A stretch of DNA of 8,373 nt. Source: Planctomycetota bacterium. Lineage in GTDB: Bacteria; Planctomycetota; Phycisphaerae; FEN-1346. A program made the position numbers and the translations under genes. The stretch lies in assembly GCA_026386995.1 (NCBI GenBank), contig JAPLMO010000377.1:1-8373 (forward strand), written 5' to 3'. Positions 5,846 through 8,373 of the stretch are shown here, piece after piece (position 1 is the first letter of the stretch; each line of letters opens with the position of its first letter). The notes beneath the pieces were generated by a model that did not search any database, was not told the origin of the DNA, and was given only the letters and a program-made list of their open reading frames with translations.

Positions 5846-7411
5846 GTGAAAGCATTCGAGTTACTCATGGGATGTGGGTGTTGCGGCCTCAGCCGGCGGC
5901 AACTTCTGAAAGCGGGTTGCATCACGTGCGCGGGCGCCTTGGGAGCGATGGCCATGCCCCGCCTCCTCAGCGGGGAAGAGGGCGGCGGCAAGGTACGAAT
6001 CCGCATCGTCTATTCGCTGCACGCCGAGAAGCAGCCGGGGCCCGACTGGCCGAACAAGGGGTTCGACTTCGTTCCGGTCATGGCGCGCATCGGCGAAGAG
6101 TTGGCGAAGCGGTGCCCGGGCTTCGAGTTCGTCTCATCGATGGCCCAAGGCCCGGCCCAGGCCAGGAAGATTCTCGAAGATGACAAGTCGGCCGCCATCG
6201 ACGGCTACCTCGTTTACCAGATGAACTGTTGGAACCAGGTGGTGCAGCCGATTGCCAAGTCGGGCAAGCCGGTGCTCTATGCCGATTTCCAGTATGCCGG
6301 CAGCGGCGGCTTTCTGGTCTACACGGCGGGTTTCCTTCGCGCGAAGGCGCCGAACGTGGGGTTCGTGGCCTCGTCGAACATCGAGGACTTGGCGGCGGCG
6401 GTAAAGTGCTTCGAGTTGGTGAAGAAGGGCGGCTCCGTGGCCGATTTCGTGGCGGCCACCGCCAAGACGCGCATCGAGCGGACGCCGAAGCCCGGCGACC
6501 TTGCCTGTAAACCCGATGCGGTGAAGACGGCCTCCATCGACGAGTGCCTGCGGCGGATGAAGGAGTCGAAGATCCTCGCTGTCAGCAACCAGGAGTCCGG
6601 CCCGGCCGAGCCGGTCATGGGCATCCCGATGGAGAAAGTCTCGTTCGCCGAGGTCAACGACGCGTGGAAGGCCGCCGACAAGGACGAGGTCCGCCAGGTT
6701 GCCGACCGCTGGCAGAAAGCCGCGGCGTGCATCGTCGACGTCTCGCGCGAAACGCTGGAGACCTCGGCGGCGATGTACCTGGGCATGAAAGCCGTCCTGA
6801 AGAAGCACGGGGCCAACGCCATTACGATCAACTGCCTCGGCGGGTTCTACGGCGGGCACATCCACGCGTATCCGTGCCTGGGCTTCCACGAATTGTGCAA
6901 CGAGGGGCTCGTCGGGGCGTGCGAGTGCGACGTGCGCTCGACCTCGACCATGGTGGCGGCCGCGGCGCTCACGCAGGGCCGGACGGGCTTCATCTCGGAC
7001 CCCGTGATCGATACCGCCAAGCGCCAGATCATATACGCCCACTGCGTGGCGTCGAACCGGATGTTCGGGCCGCAGGGCGAGACGAACCCGTTCCAGATCC
7101 TCACGCACTCCGAGGACCGGCAGGGGGCGTCGGTCCGCTCTATCCTGCCAGTCGGGTACATGACGACGACCCTTGAGATGCGGCCGGACCGCAAGGAAAT
7201 CCTATTTCACCAGGGCAAGGCCGTTGCCAACGACCCCGACGACCGCGCCTGCCGCACCAAACTTTGCGCCGAGCCGGTCGGCGACATCGAAAAACTGTTC
7301 GCCGAGTGGGACCAGTGGGGCTGGCATCGCGTGACGGTCTACGGCGACCTGAAAGAGCCGGTCCAGGCGCTGGCCGGCGCGATGGGCTACAAAATCGTGC
7401 CGGAGGCGTAG
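5846..7411 (+). CDS. Tat-exported L-fucose/L-arabinose isomerase-like protein
   Basis: The 521-residue protein starts at GTG 5846, with AGGAG nine bases upstream; ATG 5867 is an alternative with a poorer ribosome site. Residues 15-36 form a twin-arginine signal (SRRQLLK with R17 and R18, a hydrophobic stretch, then AMA as a likely cleavage site), so the mature protein is folded before export. The body resembles the FucI/AraA isomerase superfamily (COG2407-like): YSLHAEKQPGPDWPNKGFDF, an N-terminal Rossmann-like half with DGYLVYQMNCWNQVVQPIA (residues about 115-133), and a C-terminal half with INCLGGFYGGHIHAYPC, GACECDVRSTSTMVAAA and YAHCVASNRMFGP. In that family the Glu/Asp and His of the last two motifs (here E360, D362 and H399) lie at the metal site, so metal binding is plausible. 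Classical FucI and AraA are cytoplasmic, so export is unusual. The substrate is unknown; an isomerase or a non-catalytic sugar-binding role are both possible. The N-terminus is rich in cysteine (C10, C12, C13, C25, C28). It follows the symporter by 240 bases. Confidence 0.85.
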   Translation: MKAFELLMGCGCCGLSRRQLLKAGCITCAGALGAMAMPRLLSGEEGGGKVRIRIVYSLHAEKQPGPDWPNKGFDFVPVMARIGEELAKRCPGFEFVSSMAQGPAQARKILEDDKSAAIDGYLVYQMNCWNQVVQPIAKSGKPVLYADFQYAGSGGFLVYTAGFLRAKAPNVGFVASSNIEDLAAAVKCFELVKKGGSVADFVAATAKTRIERTPKPGDLACKPDAVKTASIDECLRRMKESKILAVSNQESGPAEPVMGIPMEKVSFAEVNDAWKAADKDEVRQVADRWQKAAACIVDVSRETLETSAAMYLGMKAVLKKHGANAITINCLGGFYGGHIHAYPCLGFHELCNEGLVGACECDVRSTSTMVAAAALTQGRTGFISDPVIDTAKRQIIYAHCVASNRMFGPQGETNPFQILTHSEDRQGASVRSILPVGYMTTTLEMRPDRKEILFHQGKAVANDPDDRACRTKLCAEPVGDIEKLFAEWDQWGWHRVTVYGDLKEPVQALAGAMGYKIVPEA

Positions 7412-7425
7412 CACGCGGGGCGCTG

Positions 7426-7488
7426 ATGGCCGAGGCCGCCGCCAAAGACGTCGTCCCGCTCCAGTGCATGGGCATACCCCAGGCGTAG
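7426..7488 (+). CDS. 20-codon ORF just after the isomerase-like gene
   Basis: ATG at 7426, 14 bases after the preceding stop, opens a 20-residue frame beginning MAEAAAKDVVPLQCMGIPQA and ending at TAG 7486-7488. The composition is more gene-like than the AT-rich DNA that follows, and the spacing would suit an operon. However, there is only a poor Shine-Dalgarno (GGGGCG) and no recognisable motif. It may be the start of a gene whose remainder was lost, a microprotein, or chance. Confidence 0.15.
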   Translation: MAEAAAKDVVPLQCMGIPQA

Positions 7489-7599
7489 TGGTGCCGTACC
7501 CCAAGGTTATCTGCAGGAATCGCCGCGGGCTTCATAGCAACTAAAGTAGCGAAACGTATCGCGTTCACTATAGTATACACCGGAGGGCGAAATCGGGCG

Positions 7600-7761
7600 T
7601 TTTTTACGCCGCGCGGGACCTAAAACCCCCTTGGCGCTAGCGCCAAGGCCGTTTTTGCGTCGTTTGGCAAGATGGGTAAGGCGCTTTTTTACTGGTTTTT
7701 GATACTTCACACACGGTTTTGGTCGGAACTTGACACCTTTTTGCACCCGCCGAGCGGTTTT
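7600..7761. other. Helically phased T-tracts (predicted curved DNA)
   Basis: Seven runs of four to six T on the plus strand are centred near 7602.5, 7654, 7687.5, 7698, 7718.5, 7740 and 7759.5. The steps are about 51.5, 33.5, 10.5, 20.5, 21.5 and 19.5 bases, most of them close to whole multiples of the 10.5-base helical repeat. Phased A/T-tracts bend DNA. The last tract joins a promoter-like sequence. The same tracts give a Lys/Arg-rich open frame on the minus strand with lysines every seven codons, which I take to be a by-product. Confidence 0.6.
7629..7656 (+). terminator. Intrinsic terminator, probably for the isomerase-like gene
   Basis: CCTTGGCGCTAGCGCCAAGG (7629-7648) is a perfect 20-base palindrome that folds as an 8-bp stem with a CTAG loop. 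It is followed after three bases by five T (7652-7656). A weaker A-run on the left (7622-7625) could allow some termination from the other side. It lies 218 bases after the isomerase-like stop, which is far but with no other gene clearly between. Confidence 0.5.
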
Positions 7762-7787
7762 GACCACCGCCGATTATATACTTTAGT
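7760..7787 (+). promoter_or_regulatory. Candidate promoter beside the curved DNA
   Basis: TTGACC (7760-7765) is separated by 16 bases from TTTAGT (7782-7787). The region also holds a perfect 14-base palindrome TATACTTTAGTATA (7777-7790) and, just downstream, CTATCGGGATAG (7793-7804), which could be operator-like or could simply open the DNA. On the minus strand the same place carries a consensus TATAAT (7778-7773) without a good -35. No protein-coding gene follows closely on the plus strand; the next structure is the long hairpin at 7848-7910. Confidence 0.35.
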
Positions 7788-7847
7788 ATACCCTATCGGG
7801 ATAGTGAGGATTCTCCGCCGACCCTTCCAGGGGCCCGAAATAAATGA

Positions 7848-7916
7848 GGGACACCCATAGAGGCCATCCAGGCGGCCGGCCTGACGCGCCGGAAGGCCCA
7901 AGGGTGTCCCCCTTTT
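7848..7916 (+). terminator. Long hairpin followed by a T-run (terminator or REP-like element)
   Basis: GGGACACCC (7848-7856) pairs with GGGTGTCCC (7902-7910). Inside, GGCC 7862-7865 pairs with 7895-7898, TCC with GGA (7867-7869 with 7891-7893) and GGCG with CGCC (7871-7874 with 7887-7890), leaving a 12-base loop. CCTTTT follows directly. The flanks are also partly complementary (14 of 18 when extended), as in REP or insertion-sequence ends. It could end a short RNA begun at the 7760-7787 promoter, or be a remnant of a small mobile element. Confidence 0.45.
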
Positions 7917-7999
7917 AATTACGAGGGGGGCGTCAGGAGCGCCCAAAACTGAGCGGTTACTGCCTTGCGGCGATTCCGGGGGGCTGAAGCCTATGAGAT

Positions 8000-8023
8000 G
8001 GGCAATCTGGGCAATCTGGGCAG
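8000..8023. repeat. Short tandem repeat, 9-bp unit
   Basis: GGGCAATCT occurs twice in direct tandem (8000-8017), followed by a third partial unit GGGCA. It lies in noncoding DNA between the hairpin and the next promoter candidate. No function is evident. Confidence 0.6.
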
Positions 8024-8071
8024 GCCGGCCAGAAGGGCTGCTGCCGGAGAACCAAAAAATAACCGCCGCGA

Positions 8072-8101
8072 TTGGACTTCGGCCAAAATATGAGGTATAG
8101 T
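8072..8101 (+). promoter_or_regulatory. Candidate promoter for the gene at 8304
   Basis: TATAGT (8096-8101), five of six matches to the -10 consensus, lies 18 bases after TTGGAC (8072-8077), a weaker -35. Transcription would start near 8108 and leave a leader of nearly 200 bases. That leader includes a stable hairpin CCTGCGCGATCGCAGG (8227-8242) about 60 bases before the start codon. I do not recognise a known riboswitch in it. Confidence 0.45.
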
Positions 8102-8303
8102 GTACTGGATGATCGGCTTCTACAGGGTTCTTCGACCCACGGGGGGTGTCGGTTCCGGCCGGTGGTCGTGGGGCTTTATGACATTCAGACTGCCAACACA
8201 TTGTTCCTCAGTAGCGATAGACGCCACCTGCGCGATCGCAGGGGAGCGCGCGAAGTGTTCACACGGAAATGGGGCAGGGTCTCGTTAAGTCAAGGAGAGA
8301 GTC

Positions 8304-8373
8304 ATGTTTAGCCGAAGCACGATGCTGTTTGGTTGTTTGCTCGCCGTGGCTGTGCTGGCATGGACCGGCACGG
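8304..8373 (+). CDS. N-terminus of an exported protein (truncated by window edge)
   Basis: ATG at 8304 has AAGGAG six bases upstream, the strongest ribosome site in this part of the window. The 23 visible residues read MFSRSTMLFGCLLAVAVLAW and then TGT: a basic residue followed by a hydrophobic stretch, as in a Sec signal peptide or a membrane anchor. No cleavage site is visible yet, and a lipobox cannot be judged. The function cannot be told from this part. The frame stays open to the window end. Confidence 0.65.
   Translation, partial: MFSRSTMLFGCLLAVAVLAWTGT

Noticed and set aside
6134..7108. 324-codon minus-strand frame opposite the isomerase-like gene
   Set aside because: It is antisense shadow with no ribosome site and no recognisable domain.
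7489..7620. Continuation of the 20-codon frame past its stop as a broken gene
   Set aside because: The frame after the TAG stays open to about 7620 but shows no motif and enters AT-rich, palindromic DNA, so there is too little to call a pseudogene.
7707..8201. 164-codon minus-strand frame across the hairpin region
   Set aside because: It crosses palindromic repeats, tandem repeats and two promoter candidates, and has no domain-like sequence or ribosome site.
8200..8303. Cyclic-di-GMP (GEMM) riboswitch
   Set aside because: The GTAGCGATAG stretch recalls part of the consensus, but the characteristic paired stems and conserved loop bases are not found.
8072..8311. 79-codon plus-strand frame overlapping the start of the last gene
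   Set aside because: It begins within the -35 region of the promoter candidate and has no ribosome site. The ATG at 8304 in another frame has a strong one.

Overview
The window is GC-rich bacterial DNA with long intergenic gaps full of palindromic repeats, GTG starts, strong Shine-Dalgarno sequences, and exported proteins typical of Planctomycetota (a sulfatase-modifying-factor-like lipoprotein and a Tat-exported sugar-isomerase-like protein). An uncultured planctomycete is my best guess. It rests on gene content and style, not on a phylogenetic marker comparison.

Layout. Positions 1-1922 (minus strand) hold the first 640 codons of dnaE, the DNA polymerase III alpha subunit, cut by the left edge. 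Positions 1923-2640 form a divergent intergenic region with two copies of a 132-bp inverted-repeat element, a 28-bp perfect inverted repeat and a short GC-rich palindromic repeat. Positions 2641-3441 (plus) encode a lipoprotein of the formylglycine-generating-enzyme-like (SUMF1) family that lacks the catalytic cysteine pair. Positions 3442-3961 are intergenic, with a possible gene relic on the minus strand and a roughly 90-bp inverted repeat. Positions 3962-5605 (plus) encode a sodium:solute symporter. Its stop codon lies inside the end of a 137-bp MITE-like element. Positions 5846-7411 (plus) encode a Tat-exported protein related to the FucI/AraA sugar isomerase superfamily, with a good promoter candidate of its own. 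Positions 7412-8303 are about 0.9 kb of mostly noncoding DNA: a palindromic terminator, helically phased T-tracts, promoter-like motifs, a long hairpin followed by a T-run, and the leader of the next gene. From 8304 a gene with an N-terminal signal sequence starts and runs off the right edge.

How the genes may work together. The symporter and the isomerase-like protein lie in tandem and suggest a small carbohydrate module, in which an exported protein acts on or binds a sugar and a sodium-driven transporter imports it. This is inference from adjacency. No regulator, glycoside hydrolase or kinase is in the window to define the substrate. The lipoprotein and dnaE look like unrelated neighbours.

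Most striking: the Tat-exported isomerase homologue beside a symporter, the phased T-tracts next to promoter-like sequence near 7600-7800, and the number of unrelated palindromic repeat families (at least five) confined to the intergenic spaces.
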